64,000 bases of DNA from Clostridia bacterium (GTDB lineage: Bacteria; Bacillota; Clostridia; Oscillospirales; CAG-272). The notes under the pieces are model-generated. The model saw only the letters and a program-made list of their open reading frames with translations. It was not told the DNA's origin and searched no databases. The stretch covers positions 1 to 64,000 of the forward strand of contig CAAGGQ010000081.1 of NCBI GenBank assembly GCA_900769475.1, read 5' to 3'. Positions 49,015 through 61,600 of this stretch are shown here, in pieces. Position 1 is the stretch's first letter; the number at the start of each line of letters is the position of its first letter. Position numbers and translations under genes: made by a program.

Positions 49015-50799
49015 ATGACCAACAACAAGCACGTTTTGGACTGGATCAAGGAAATGTCCGATCTGGTTCAACCCAAGGAAATCGTTTGGATCGACGGCAG
49101 CGAGGAGCAGACCAACGCTCTGCGTGCCCAGGCTTGCGCAACCGGTGAGCTGGAGCCTCTGAATCCCGAGAAGTACCCCAACTGCTACCTGCACAGAACC
49201 GCTGTGAACGACGTGGCACGCGTGGAGAACAGAACCTTCATCTGCACCCGCAAGAAGGAAGACGCCGGCACCATCAACAACTGGATGGATCCCCAGGAGT
49301 GCTACGCTACCCTTTCCAAGCTCTACAAGAACTCCTACAAGGGCAAGACCATGTACGTTATTCCCTACTCCATGGGCGTGGTTGGCTCTGATTTTGCCAA
49401 GATCGGTATTGAGCTGACCGACTCCATTTACGTGGTTCTCAACATGATCATCATGACCCGTGTTGGCAAGAACGTAATCGAGGCTCTGGGTGACTCCGCC
49501 GATTTCGTTAAGGGTCTGCACGCCGTTGCAGATTGCGACGAGGAGAAGCGTTACATCTGCCACTTCCCCGAGGACAACACCATTTGGTCGGTAAACTCCG
49601 GCTACGGTGGAAACGTTCTGCTGGGCAAGAAGTGCTTTGCTCTCCGTATTGCTTCCTACCTGGGCCGCAAGGAAGGCTGGATGGCCGAGCACATGCTGAT
49701 CCTGGGTCTGGAGAATCCCCAGGGCGAGATCAAGTACATCTCCGCTGCATTCCCCTCTGCTTGCGGTAAGACCAACCTGGCAATGCTCATTCCTCCTGCC
49801 ATCTTCAAGAAGGCAGGCTACAAGGTTTGGACCGTTGGTGACGACATCGCCTGGATCCGCGTTGGTGAGGACGGCGGCCTCTACGCCGTGAACCCCGAGA
49901 ACGGCTTCTTTGGCGTGGCTCCCGGTACCAACGAGCACTCCAACTACAACGCTCTGATGACCGCCCAGAAGAACTGCATCTTTACCAACGTTTGCCACAA
50001 CCTGGATGACAACACCGTTTGGTGGGAAGGTCTGGACAACAATCCTCCCAAGAACGCTCTCAACTGGAGAGGCGAGAAGTGGGATTACACCAAGTACGAC
50101 AAGAACGACAAGGTTGGCACCTCCGGCGCTCATCCCAACTCCCGTTTCACCGCAATGGCATCCAACTGCCCCTGCATTTCCCCCGAGTTCAACAGCCTCA
50201 AGGGCGTTCCGCTGACCGCCATCATCTTTGGCGGACGCCGCGCCAAGACCGCTCCCCTGGTTTACGAATCCCGTAACTGGCAGCACGGTACCTTCGTGGG
50301 CTCCATCATGGCTTCCGAGACCACCGCAGCAGCAGCCGGTGCCGTTGGTGTGGTTCGCCGCGATCCCATGGCAATGCGTCCCTTCGTTGGCTACGATATG
50401 GGCGACTACTTTGCTCACTGGCTGAACATGGGCAAGAAGATCCCCAACGCTCCCAAGATCTTCCACGTAAACTGGTTCCGCACCGATGCCGAAGGCCACT
50501 TCATCTGGCCCGGATTTGGTGACAACATGAGAGTTCTGCTCTGGATCCTGGACCGTTGTGCAGGCAAAGTAGACGCTGTGGAAACCCCCATCGGCTTTAT
50601 TCCCAAGGCTGAGGACATCAACATTGAGGGTCTGGAGGACGTTACCATCGACACCATCCGCGACCTGCTCACCATTGATACCGAGAGCTGGCTGGAAGAC
50701 GTTGAGAACATCAAGGCCTTCTATAAGCAGATCGGCGATCGCGTTCCCGCAGAGCTCTATGACGAGCTTGCAATTCTGGAAGCAAACCTGAAGAAATAA
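49015..50799 (+). CDS. pckG: Phosphoenolpyruvate carboxykinase (GTP)
   Basis: 594 residues, standard for the GTP-dependent family. RTAVNDVARVENRTFICT near the N-terminus, YGGNVLLGKKCFALRIAS, the P-loop AAFPSACGKTNLAML (244-258) with the reactive Cys, TVGDDIAWIRVGEDG for metal binding, and NWFRTDAEGHFIWPGFGDN are all present. It interconverts oxaloacetate and PEP with GTP/GDP; in anaerobes it often runs toward CO2 fixation. Codons are strongly biased to one synonym for many residues, consistent with high expression. Monocistronic, with its own promoter and terminator. Confidence 0.97.
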   Translation: MTNNKHVLDWIKEMSDLVQPKEIVWIDGSEEQTNALRAQACATGELEPLNPEKYPNCYLHRTAVNDVARVENRTFICTRKKEDAGTINNWMDPQECYATLSKLYKNSYKGKTMYVIPYSMGVVGSDFAKIGIELTDSIYVVLNMIIMTRVGKNVIEALGDSADFVKGLHAVADCDEEKRYICHFPEDNTIWSVNSGYGGNVLLGKKCFALRIASYLGRKEGWMAEHMLILGLENPQGEIKYISAAFPSACGKTNLAMLIPPAIFKKAGYKVWTVGDDIAWIRVGEDGGLYAVNPENGFFGVAPGTNEHSNYNALMTAQKNCIFTNVCHNLDDNTVWWEGLDNNPPKNALNWRGEKWDYTKYDKNDKVGTSGAHPNSRFTAMASNCPCISPEFNSLKGVPLTAIIFGGRRAKTAPLVYESRNWQHGTFVGSIMASETTAAAAGAVGVVRRDPMAMRPFVGYDMGDYFAHWLNMGKKIPNAPKIFHVNWFRTDAEGHFIWPGFGDNMRVLLWILDRCAGKVDAVETPIGFIPKAEDINIEGLEDVTIDTIRDLLTIDTESWLEDVENIKAFYKQIGDRVPAELYDELAILEANLKK

Positions 50800-50816
50800 T
50801 TTTCATAAACAAACAT

Positions 50817-50853
50817 CCCGGCGTTGAGGCAATCTCAACGCCGGGTCATTTTT
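50817..50853 (+). terminator. Terminator of pckG (bidirectional with ligA)
   Basis: CCCGGCGTTGAG (50817-50828) pairs perfectly with CTCAACGCCGGG (50834-50845) and is followed by TCATTTTT. Convergent ligA ends 7 bp further on. Confidence 0.9.
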
Positions 50854-50859
50854 ATGCAC

Positions 50860-52869
<2,010 letters not shown>

Positions 52870-52986
52870 TTACGGCACGCTCCTTCGTTCTGCGGATTCA
52901 AAAAAAGACTACCCCTTTATTATAGCAAAAAAAAAGCGGATGTCAAGGGGTACCTGCGATAAAGCAGGTTTTACCTGCCACAAAAA

Positions 52987-53024
52987 GCAAAAGGAGTACG
53001 GACGATTTTCGTACTCCTTTTTTC
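52987..53024 (-). terminator. Bidirectional hairpin terminator
   Basis: AAAGGAGTACG (52990-53000) pairs with CGTACTCCTTT (53010-53020), with T-runs on both strands. It follows the leftward XRE/TPR gene and the second MITE-like copy. The remainder of the 410-bp gap between ligA and that gene is the repeat. Confidence 0.8.
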
Positions 53025-53086
53025 ATGCCTTGCATAGCAAGGTATAATGTGTTACACCTTATAGATGAACTGTCGGGCGGTAATGA

Positions 53087-53209
53087 GCCTCCCTTGTGTA
53101 AAGGGAGGTGGCTCGCGTAGCGAGACGGAGGGATTGTGAAGAGTTAGATCTTATTACAAAACAATCCCTCAGTCCCCTTCGGTGACAGCTCCCTTTACAC
53201 AAGGGAGCC
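53087..53209. repeat. MITE-like dispersed palindromic repeat, copy 2
   Basis: Same unit as 3084-3205: GCCTCCCTTGTGTAAAGGGAGG, GGCTCGCG...CGAGACGGAGGGATTGT, AATCCCTCAGTC, and the end CTCCCTTTACACAAGGGAGC. The central 25 bp differ and the arms are nearly identical. No ORF. Confidence 0.85.
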
Positions 53210-53283
53210 TTTAGATTGTGCATCCCCAAAGTCCGTCTACTTTTCCTGACAAGCACTGCTTTTGTAGGCACAAAAGCAATATC

Positions 53284-54075
53284 TTATTTCGATTTTTCTT
53301 TTATCTTTGCAATTTCTTCATTAAAACCTTCGCGGAAACCATACCAACCTTCTTTCACTTTATAGATGTCAAGTACACGCAAAGCATTCTCATAATATGC
53401 CAATGCTTCAGTATATTCACCTCTATCATCGCAACATTCTGCCACCCTGTAAGTGATAAACATAAATGCATATAGCGCCTCATTAAACTCTTGACATGCC
53501 GCATCCCATTTTTCTTTTCCTTCCAAAATGGACGCTTTCAATCTCTGATTCGAGAAACGAATATCGGGAATAATATCGATTGCTTTTCGCGCACTTTCAA
53601 AATCTCCTTTTGCTTTGTACGCATAAGCCAAAAATTGACAAGCATCATATTTTATTGCTTCGTCTTTGGAAAGATCAATAATTTTCAACGCGATAGCGAT
53701 AACCTCATCGGGAGTTTCCTCACTGTTCATAACATAAAGTCTGTTAATCAAAAGAATAACGTTATCAGGATATGTTTTTAATCCTTCATCAATAATGTTT
53801 CGTGCTTTTTGCCAATCGGAACTACGATATTTCCAGCTTTCTTTTGCGATAGCAAATGCTTTATCTTCAATTTCCTGCAAATTGAAATCGAAAAGAACGT
53901 CCATAGATACACCAAAATAACTTGCCAAAGCAGGAGCAAGCGTGATATCGGGCAAAGCTATATTATTTTCCCATTTGCTGACCGCTTGAAAGGAAACGCC
54001 AATACTATCCGCAAGCTGTTCTTGCGTAACGCCACGCTGTTTTCTCAATTCTTTAATTTTGTTTCCAATATTCAT
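53284..54075 (-). CDS. XRE-family transcriptional regulator with TPR-like C-terminus
   Basis: 263 residues from the ATG at 54075, preceded by CGGAGGT. The HTH is IKELRKQRGVTQEQLADSIG with FQAVSKWENNIALPDITLAPAL. The C-terminal part is helical, TPR-like (FLAYAYKAKGDFESARKAID, CCDDRGEYTEALAYYENAL). Very AT-rich compared with ligA and the heparinase gene beside it. It shares domain order and several motifs with the regulator at 3448. No partner gene is adjacent, so its target is unknown. Confidence 0.9.
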   Translation of the reverse strand: MNIGNKIKELRKQRGVTQEQLADSIGVSFQAVSKWENNIALPDITLAPALASYFGVSMDVLFDFNLQEIEDKAFAIAKESWKYRSSDWQKARNIIDEGLKTYPDNVILLINRLYVMNSEETPDEVIAIALKIIDLSKDEAIKYDACQFLAYAYKAKGDFESARKAIDIIPDIRFSNQRLKASILEGKEKWDAACQEFNEALYAFMFITYRVAECCDDRGEYTEALAYYENALRVLDIYKVKEGWYGFREGFNEEIAKIKEKSK

Positions 54076-54119
54076 GATTTTACCTCCGAATTTCAAGGCG
54101 GCGCCTGCCTTGTATTTAT

Positions 54120-54148
54120 ATTATATCATAATAACTTTTTGTTGACAA
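54120..54148 (-). promoter_or_regulatory. Promoter of XRE/TPR regulator 2
   Basis: On the minus strand TTGTCA (54148-54143), 17-bp spacer, TATAAT (54125-54120), 45 bp before the start. Confidence 0.82.
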
Positions 54149-54192
54149 TAACTGCTTAAACGAGAAATTTCAACTGTGGGTAGAAATGCAAA

Positions 54193-54225
54193 AAACGCAC
54201 CATCAATATAGATGATGCGTTTTCC
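54193..54225 (+). terminator. Orphan hairpin with T-run
   Basis: AAACGCAcCATC (54193-54204) pairs with GATGaTGCGTTT (54211-54222), then TTTCC. No rightward gene precedes it, so it may be the relic of a lost gene. It lies before the heparinase promoter. Confidence 0.5.
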
Positions 54226-54299
54226 TGCTTTATGGTAGGCACCCCAACCGGGTGGCTTTTTTTATATCGACCTCTTTTTTAGCACACCAAACAAAGCAC

Positions 54300-54328
54300 T
54301 TGACATGTTAGCAACAATGTAGTATAAT
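54300..54328 (+). promoter_or_regulatory. Perfect consensus promoter of the heparinase-like gene
   Basis: TTGACA (54300-54305), 17-bp spacer, TATAAT (54323-54328). GAGGTG follows 6 bp before the ATG at 54361. Confidence 0.9.
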
Positions 54329-54360
54329 AATTTCATCAAACCAACAGCGAGGTGATTCCA

Positions 54361-56358
54361 ATGAACAACCGAAGAGAACAACTGCTCCATACCGTTTCCG
54401 TGTTGACCTCGAATCAAGACACGGCGCTGAAATATACCCAGCATCTGGAGGAGCTTTTGGATCACATCAAAGGCGAAGCCATCGGCAAGGATTTTTGTCT
54501 GGCCCTCCAAAACGAGAACTTTGAGGCCGCTTTGCACTTATGTGCCGCCCATTTTCGGGCAAAAGCCCCCTTCCCTCTTCCCGAAATCTCCTGCCGCGGC
54601 GGCTACGATCTCACCGAAGCCGAAAACGCTGTGCACGGCAGGGTCACTGTGGTGAACATCCCCTGGGAATTCCCCAACGGCAAGATCGACTTCCTCTTCA
54701 ATCCCACCAAGATCCAAGAGCCCATCAATCACGAATGGCTCTGGCAGCTCAACCGCCACAACTTTTGGCCTCACATGGCTCGCGCCTACGCCGCCACGGG
54801 GGAGGAACGTTTTGCCCTGGCTTTTCGGAATCAGCTCCTGCATTGGATCGCCCAAACCGAGCTCCCCGAAAAATGGAACGCCCCCGACAGCGCCTGGCGT
54901 ACCATAGAATGTGGCCTCCGTTTGCTTGGCACCTGGCTGATCGCCTTTGACGGCTTCAAGGCCTCCCCCTCCCTGGAGGATCTCGCCCTCCTCCTCATGA
55001 TCGCCTCCATGCACCGCCAAGCGATCCATCTGGCGGAGCATCCCACGGGCCAAAACTGGTTGATGATGGAAGCCAACGGCCTCTATTCCTTCTCTGCCCT
55101 CTTTGACGAGCTCTCCGACGCGCAAAAAAACAAAGCCATCGCTACCAAGCATCTTCTGGCAGAGCTAACATCCCAAATTCTTCCCGACGGCATGCACAAC
55201 GAGCTTTCCCCCGACTACCAAGGCGTGGTCTTTTCCTGCGCCGCCAATTTCTACAATCTTGCCCAATCTCTGGGAGCGGAGAGCGAGATCCCGGCAGAGT
55301 TCACACAGCTGCTGCGCAAAACGGTGGACGCCGCCATCCTCCTATCCACCCCTGCCCTAACCCAGCCCCGAACCAACGATACCTATACCATTCAAACCTC
55401 CCTTTTTACCAAGCGCGGGGAGCGTTTGCTGGGCTCCAAGCCCGAATACACCTTTATAAACACTGCCCGTGCCCAGGGGGCCCCTCCCGCAGGCAGCACC
55501 GCCTCGGCCTACCTTCCCTATGCGGGTTTTGCCGTTATGCGCTCGGATTGGAGTGCCGACGCCACCTATCTGTGCTTTGACGTTGGCCCCCTCGGCATGG
55601 CCCACAGCCACCAAGACAAGCTGAACATTAATCTCTACAAAGGCTCCCGGGAACTGATCTACGATGACGGCGGAGGACAGTACGAAAAGTCCCCGGCACG
55701 GAAATACGCCCTCTCGGGCTACGGCCACAACACCGTACTGGTGGACGGTCTTTCCCAAAATCGCAAGGAGCCACGACAAGTGACCGAAAGCATTCCCGCA
55801 GGATGGATTACCAACGAGGTCTTTGACTATGCCCAAGGAATCTACGATGATACCTTTGGAGAGAACATGATTCGTCTCGCAACCCACAAACGAGAGGTTC
55901 GTTTTTGCAAGCCCGATCTGTTTTGCATTGCTGACACCCTCACGTCGGTGGATGGGCTCCCCCATGATTTTGAAGTTCTCTTCCATCTGGACACACAAAC
56001 GGTGGACCGTCTTACGGAACACGAAAACGGAGTGCTCTCACGGTTTGGCAAGGAATACGAAATTGCCATCCTTCCTCTGGACGATAGCCCCGAATCGGTA
56101 GAGCTGAAGATCGTTTCGGGCATCACCGAGCCGCAGCTGCAAGGATGGTACAATGGAAGAAACGATCAGGCTCTGCACAAGGCGGTTACCGTGTCGCGAA
56201 AGGCTTCTAACGTCAAGAATTTCCGCTTTCACACTCTGCTGATCCCCATAAAGGCCGGTGATCCCCTCCCCAAGATCATCCGCCACGATCCAACGCGAGT
56301 TACCGTCATTCTTTCCAACAACGCATACGAGATTGATCTCCATGCGCTGAATCGTTGA
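54361..56358 (+). CDS. Heparinase II/III-family polysaccharide lyase-like protein
   Basis: 665 residues from the ATG at 54361; no signal peptide. The N-terminal half is an alpha/alpha barrel: PINHEWLWQLNRHNFWPHMARAYAATGEERFA, WRTIECGLRLLGTWL, HLAEHPTGQNWLMMEANGLY, MHNELSPDYQGVV. The C-terminal half is beta-sandwich: FDVGPLGMAHSHQDKLNINLYKGSRELIYDDGGGQY. Catalytic Tyr and His are plausible in DYQG and HSHQD. The family cleaves uronic-acid-containing polysaccharides by beta-elimination. A cytoplasmic member would act on imported oligomers. Monocistronic, with a very strong promoter. Confidence 0.86.
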   Translation: MNNRREQLLHTVSVLTSNQDTALKYTQHLEELLDHIKGEAIGKDFCLALQNENFEAALHLCAAHFRAKAPFPLPEISCRGGYDLTEAENAVHGRVTVVNIPWEFPNGKIDFLFNPTKIQEPINHEWLWQLNRHNFWPHMARAYAATGEERFALAFRNQLLHWIAQTELPEKWNAPDSAWRTIECGLRLLGTWLIAFDGFKASPSLEDLALLLMIASMHRQAIHLAEHPTGQNWLMMEANGLYSFSALFDELSDAQKNKAIATKHLLAELTSQILPDGMHNELSPDYQGVVFSCAANFYNLAQSLGAESEIPAEFTQLLRKTVDAAILLSTPALTQPRTNDTYTIQTSLFTKRGERLLGSKPEYTFINTARAQGAPPAGSTASAYLPYAGFAVMRSDWSADATYLCFDVGPLGMAHSHQDKLNINLYKGSRELIYDDGGGQYEKSPARKYALSGYGHNTVLVDGLSQNRKEPRQVTESIPAGWITNEVFDYAQGIYDDTFGENMIRLATHKREVRFCKPDLFCIADTLTSVDGLPHDFEVLFHLDTQTVDRLTEHENGVLSRFGKEYEIAILPLDDSPESVELKIVSGITEPQLQGWYNGRNDQALHKAVTVSRKASNVKNFRFHTLLIPIKAGDPLPKIIRHDPTRVTVILSNNAYEIDLHALNR

Positions 56359-56386
56359 AAACACTTTCGCTTCCTATTTACACACA

Positions 56387-56426
56387 CAAAAAAGCAGGCA
56401 TCTTTTGCAAGATGCCTGCTTTTTTA
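56387..56426 (+). terminator. Bidirectional terminator after the heparinase-like gene
   Basis: AGCAGGCATCTT (56393-56404) pairs with AAGATGCCTGCT (56409-56420), flanked by A- and T-runs, so it works for the convergent ABC permease operon too. Confidence 0.92.
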
Positions 56427-56447
56427 TACAGATACAAACCAAACAAA

Positions 56448-57632
56448 TCAGTTTGCAATACCCGAGTGTTCAATACCCTGTACCAGGAAGTTCTGGCAGA
56501 ATACGTACAGAATCACAAGAGGCAGAATGATCATCAAGCCGCAGGTGTTTCGAATGGCCGTGTAGTACAGCGCCTGGCCTGCATATTCCGTCTTCAAAGA
56601 ATTGGGAATATCGATGATCTTGGTCAACAGGTTCACCTCCGTAGAGCTGAAGAACATGTTGGTGTAGAAGTCGTCGGTCCACTGCCAGCAGAATGCGAAC
56701 AGGAACACGGTTACCATCATGGGGATGGACAGAGGAAGAATAATCTGGATGAAGGTACGCAGGGTGCCCGAACCATCCATGTAAGCGGATTCTTCCAATT
56801 CATCCGGCACGCCGCGGAAGAACTGACGCAGCATGAAGATGTACAAACCGTTCTTGAACGCCAAACCACCCAGCGACAGCAGAATCAGCGGGAAGTAGGT
56901 GTTACAAAGGTTGATACCCGCCTGGGTAATATCCATTTGCACCTTGTACTTGGTCATGCCGCGAGCCGTTTTGTAAGCGCCCCACTTGATCTCATCGGGG
57001 AGGATGTCCAGCTTCTCAAAGAATGCAGCAACGCCCTCGCCAAGGTTCTTAATGTTGTGGCCAAACACTTCAATTCCGCCACCCTTGAGCAACTTTACAA
57101 TACCGAAAACATCAAAGTAACGGAATTCCATGAACATGGAAAGTTGCAGGGTTTGGTGAGGAATAACCATGGTAAGAATAACCAGGAGGAAGAGGATGTT
57201 TCTACCCTTGAACTTAAACTTTGCAAATCCGTACGCGATCAGGCAGCAGATAAAGGTCTGCACCAGGGCGGTGGAAAGCGACAGCGTAAAGGTGGTAGCA
57301 AATGCGCTCCAGTAATCCAGCTCGGTCAAAATTGCCCGGTAGATATCCAATGAGAAGTTCTTGGGGATCAGCTGCACGGTAACGTCAACAAAATCCTCGG
57401 GAGCCATGAAGGAACCGGCAATTTTAGTGATGAAGGGGAAAATTACGATATACGAAATACCGATCATCAGTACCAAACGGAAGATCCAGAAAACGAGCTT
57501 GGTAAGGAAGTAGAAAGACAGGAACTTCGCCTTGAGTCTTTCTTTCAACGGGGTACGGTCAAAATCCACACGGATGCGATTTTTGGTTTCCCGCTTGATC
57601 ATAGGCTTATTATCAATGTTTTGCGAATTCAT
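56448..57632 (-). CDS. Carbohydrate ABC transporter permease (MalG-type) with enlarged loop
   Basis: 394 residues; family members are usually near 280. Six membrane segments are seen, with the MalG-type EAA motif EESAYMDGSGTLRTFIQIILPL near 300. The extra length is a long N-terminal tail (about 45 residues) and an extracytoplasmic insertion between the third and fourth segments (around residues 185-245). It pairs with the MalF-type permease 17 bp upstream. No ATPase or substrate-binding protein gene is present in the window, so the ATPase is probably shared and encoded elsewhere. Confidence 0.9.
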   Translation of the reverse strand: MNSQNIDNKPMIKRETKNRIRVDFDRTPLKERLKAKFLSFYFLTKLVFWIFRLVLMIGISYIVIFPFITKIAGSFMAPEDFVDVTVQLIPKNFSLDIYRAILTELDYWSAFATTFTLSLSTALVQTFICCLIAYGFAKFKFKGRNILFLLVILTMVIPHQTLQLSMFMEFRYFDVFGIVKLLKGGGIEVFGHNIKNLGEGVAAFFEKLDILPDEIKWGAYKTARGMTKYKVQMDITQAGINLCNTYFPLILLSLGGLAFKNGLYIFMLRQFFRGVPDELEESAYMDGSGTLRTFIQIILPLSIPMMVTVFLFAFCWQWTDDFYTNMFFSSTEVNLLTKIIDIPNSLKTEYAGQALYYTAIRNTCGLMIILPLVILYVFCQNFLVQGIEHSGIAN

Positions 57633-57649
57633 GCGTTTCTCCTCCTTTC

Positions 57650-58630
57650 TTAGTCATTCTTTCTTGAGTAGAATACGAACGCAGACATTACCGAAGCAAT
57701 GATAGCAACGATCGCAATTACGATCAAGAAGTAGATCCACGCCATTGCCGAGCTCAAAACGTCACCGTCAGCCTCGGAATACACGTTGGAAATGTAAACC
57801 ATGACTTCATTACTTTCTGTGGTAAAGGAGTCGATGATCGTGTACACACCGTTTACCAGGATCATAGGGCTGATCATGGGGAACGTAACCTTCCAGAAGG
57901 TTTCCCAGGAGGTTGCACCGTCGATCTTACAAGCCTCGTAGATGGCAGGAGAGATCGACTGCAGAGCTGCCAAGAAGATCAGCATCTGTACGCCGGCACG
58001 GTTAACGATGTCGTAAATGTTGTTGATTGCGGTGGTTACGTAGGTAACCAGCTCGGTACCAACCTTCATGTTGGCAAACAAGCGCTCCAGGTCCATACTG
58101 GATACCAGCTGCTCGGAGGCGTTTTCCTCGGTACCGGTATCAATACCGCCGCCCTCTTCGATCTCTTCACCCAGAATATCCTGAGCGGCAATGCTTTCCA
58201 TAATACCGGTGGAAAGAATAACGGGAAGGAAGAAGATTGCACGGAATGCAGCTCTACCTGCCATCTTCTGGTTCAGCATTACTGCCATGAACAGGGAGAA
58301 GATGAGGATTGCGGGAATATCGAAGGCCATCTGACCCAATCCCGAAACCAGGGTCTGCACAAAGTCGGGGTCAACGAACAGAGCGTTTTTATAGTTTTCA
58401 AAACCTACGAAGGTCAGGGTGTAGCCGCCGGCCTCGCCGCCCACAATGCTTACCTTGTGGAAGCTGAGCACCAGAGACTCATAAACCATGGGAAGATAAA
58501 TGATAATAAATCCCAGGATAAACGGAAGAACGAACAACCAACCGGCACGGGCCTTTTTGCGGTCCAGGGAGGCGATCTTTCTTCTCTTAGGTGCCGCGGG
58601 AGCGGCACCCAAATTTACATCTTTCGTCAT
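57650..58630 (-). CDS. Carbohydrate ABC transporter permease (MalF/UgpA-type) with enlarged loop
   Basis: 326 residues. KARAGWLFVLPFILGFIIIYLPMVYES is the first membrane segment, and the EAA motif is YEACKIDGATSWETFWKVTFPMI near 240. An acidic extracytoplasmic insertion (ILGEEIEEGGGIDTG, then ENASEQLVSSMDL) separates the middle helices and is not usual for UgpA-type permeases. It forms an operon with the MalG-type permease and the DUF5696 protein 15 bp upstream. Confidence 0.9.
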   Translation of the reverse strand: MTKDVNLGAAPAAPKRRKIASLDRKKARAGWLFVLPFILGFIIIYLPMVYESLVLSFHKVSIVGGEAGGYTLTFVGFENYKNALFVDPDFVQTLVSGLGQMAFDIPAILIFSLFMAVMLNQKMAGRAAFRAIFFLPVILSTGIMESIAAQDILGEEIEEGGGIDTGTEENASEQLVSSMDLERLFANMKVGTELVTYVTTAINNIYDIVNRAGVQMLIFLAALQSISPAIYEACKIDGATSWETFWKVTFPMISPMILVNGVYTIIDSFTTESNEVMVYISNVYSEADGDVLSSAMAWIYFLIVIAIVAIIASVMSAFVFYSRKND

Positions 58631-58645
58631 GTGTAGTTCCTCCCT

Positions 58646-61600
58646 TTAGTTTTCGTAAAGAACGACGTATCCGCCGCTGGGAATGGTGTACTTCACATCA
58701 TCGTACTCAACTACAACCGCAAAGGTGTTGTAGTTCAGGATAAAGCTCTTGTACGCGGTCTTCACGCCGGTAATATCGTCGCGATCACCGTAGGTAACAA
58801 CTACGATCTTGTTGTTATCCACGTGATACTTGTCAAAGCCGGCGGTGGTATCGTCATTGTCATCACCGATGGAATCGTCGTCCAGCTTCACAGCAGCGCG
58901 AACGTCCTCTACGGTGAAGTAGTGACTCTCACAAGCGGCCTTCAGAGCCTCTACGTGAGGAATGTAGTCTTCCATAACGGTTTTGTACGCTTGAACGGTA
59001 TCGCGGCAGGTGGTAGCAATGCGGGTTACCGACTTATCGCTGGTATCGTCTTTCACAAGATCCAGGTGAACGTCTACCAGAGCCTCGGCATCACCAATCA
59101 GGGTCTGCGCGTCGGTCAGACACTGAGCAATGTAGGTAACCATATTGGTCTTAACCTCGTCGCTCAGCTCGGAGTTCATGATGATATCGGAAGCAGCTTC
59201 CACATCCTCGATCACCTGGTAAACCGACTGCAGCAGGAGCTTTTGCTCCTCGTAGCACTTGAGCACGTTGGCTGCGGTGGTCTTGATGGAATCGATGTAA
59301 GCCTGCATGTTGGCAATGGCCTTGGCGTTGGTTTCTTCATCTTCACCCATCTTCAGCATCTGGGTAACGATGGCGTCCTTTGCACCGTTGGAGGCAAAGC
59401 TTACAACCAGGTTGTAGTTCTTCAGCAACTCAGCGTTCTTATCGTTCATTGCCTGAATGAGAGCCAGGATGTTGGTTCTTGCGTTCTCTGCGCTGTTCCA
59501 AGCGTCGGCAACCTGAACGATCTGAGCATTCTTCAGATCTTCCTGCTTCTGCTTTTCCGCTTCGGCAGCATCCTTCAGACTCTGCTCGATCTCGGCCAGC
59601 AGTTCGTCCTTATCCAGTACGCGCTCACCTTCCAGGAATCCATGGCCGATGATCACCTTGGTCTGAACGTCCTTCAGAGCCTCGTTGAGCATGTTGTAGT
59701 AGTTCACAACGTCCTCTTGCCAAATATCGTAACGAACCGAGTAGTACTGGCTAAGGAAGAAGTCTTCCTTCAGCTCGTTGGTATTCTGGTAAGAAAGAAT
59801 GAAGTACATTCCGGCACCGTTTTCGATAGCGCGGAGGATCGCATAGTCGGTGTCACCCTCTTCGTTGAAGGGAGTGCCGGCAAACTCGATGTAGCCGTGG
59901 AGTACGGCACCGATGAAGGGTACCGATGCGCTGGACTTGATGTAACGGCTGGAGTCCAGATCCACGTTGATGATGTGATCAACGTAGCCCCAAGTGTAAG
60001 CGTTACCGCCGTCGGTCATCAGGCTGTAACCTGCATTCTTCAGATCCGAGAAGGCCTGAACGGTGAATTCCTTGTTGTCCTCACGGTTGTAGGGCTCATC
60101 CTCGTCAAAGTCGGAGTTCAGAGCAGTACCCAGGGAGGCAATGGACATGGTCTTCAGACCGTAAGCGGAATACTTTTCGATCAGCTTGTTGTAGAACTTG
60201 CTGTAGCGAGCAGGCGATACGGCCAGCTGATAGAAGCTGACGTAGGTCTGCTGGGTTGCACTGTACTGACGGAAGGAGGTGTAACGGTTATCGATGGTCT
60301 TAACTGCGTCATCCTGCAGGTTCAGGCTATCGAAGAGAGTGTTGTTTTGAATGTAAGCAAAATCGAAATCCGGGAACAGACCAAGGTGAGATCCATCGCC
60401 CTTGGCGTTGATGGCTTCGGACTCAGCGATCAGCTCCTTAAAGCCGTTCTTACCGCCAACAGCCTTCTCCCACTTCAGATCCGAAGGAACGGTGTAGTAC
60501 ATACCGCCGTTTGCGTAGCCGGTCAGCTTGAAGTTGATGTTCTTAACGCCCTTATCCGCGAGCTCATTGTACATGGTGAGCACGTTCTCAAAGGTGGTCA
60601 GAGGAGTCATAACGTCTACAGGAATGGTAGCAATGGTCTGCTGCGTCAGCAGTGCGCCAAAGCTCTCAATGTAGAGCGGGATGCCCTCTTGAACGTCATC
60701 CTCGGTCAGCTTGGTGAGCGTGCCGTTGGATACCAGATAATCACGGTAAGCCTCAGCCATACCCAGCCAGGATGCCTCGTAGTACTTGTAGCTCTTGTTT
60801 TCGGCTCTGGTGGCCTCACCAATGGCAACGTCACTGAGCAGAGAGTAGTGGATCTTGATGTTACCCGTGTACTTACGCTCGGAAACAACGGTCCAGATCG
60901 AACCCGAGTTACTTACCGAGATAGCATCGGAAATATCGTAGCTATCCTTGGGCTTCGGGTTAAAGTAGTTCATCATGGTGTTGTAAGAGCTCAGAGAACC
61001 TGCATGGTAGGTTGCAATTTCGGACAGGGATTCACCCGACTCGATCATCGCAACGTAGCCGCGCTTGTAGGTTTCCTCAGAGATCTCGGAGGTGATGGTC
61101 ATGCCGTTGGTCTCAAGCCAGGTCTGGATCTCCTCCAGGTCCATGATGGAGTTGGAAACGCGAACGTTTTCGGTTTCGCCTGCAGCGTTAGCGCAGGTGA
61201 AGGAATAGATGGTCTCGGTAGCAACCGTGCCGTATACGGGATAACGGATGGCCTTTTGGTAGGTACCGTTAATGGTATGGTATGCATAGTCGATGCCGTA
61301 AACCTTACCACGGATGGTGGTGGTGGACTTGGTGTTCAGCTGCTCGAAATCGAACAGAGAGCCCGAGCCGTCGGGATAGAAGTTGTAACCGGGGTTTTCG
61401 CTGTTACCTGCACCAAAGTAAGGAAGAATGGTAAGATTCTCCAGGGTGTAGGTAGACATGTCGTAACGAAGACCGTTACAGGGCATACGAACGTTCATGC
61501 CGTTCTTATCCAGGGAGTACTCCAGAGCCATCTTGAACACGGGGTACTTCTCGTCGGTGGCCTCGTAGCCGGTTTCTTCGTGGTCGGCATCCATCTGCTC

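Noticed and set aside
48868..50499. A 543-codon open frame antisense to pckG
   Set aside because: Explained by the strong codon bias of pckG; no ribosome site or family motif.
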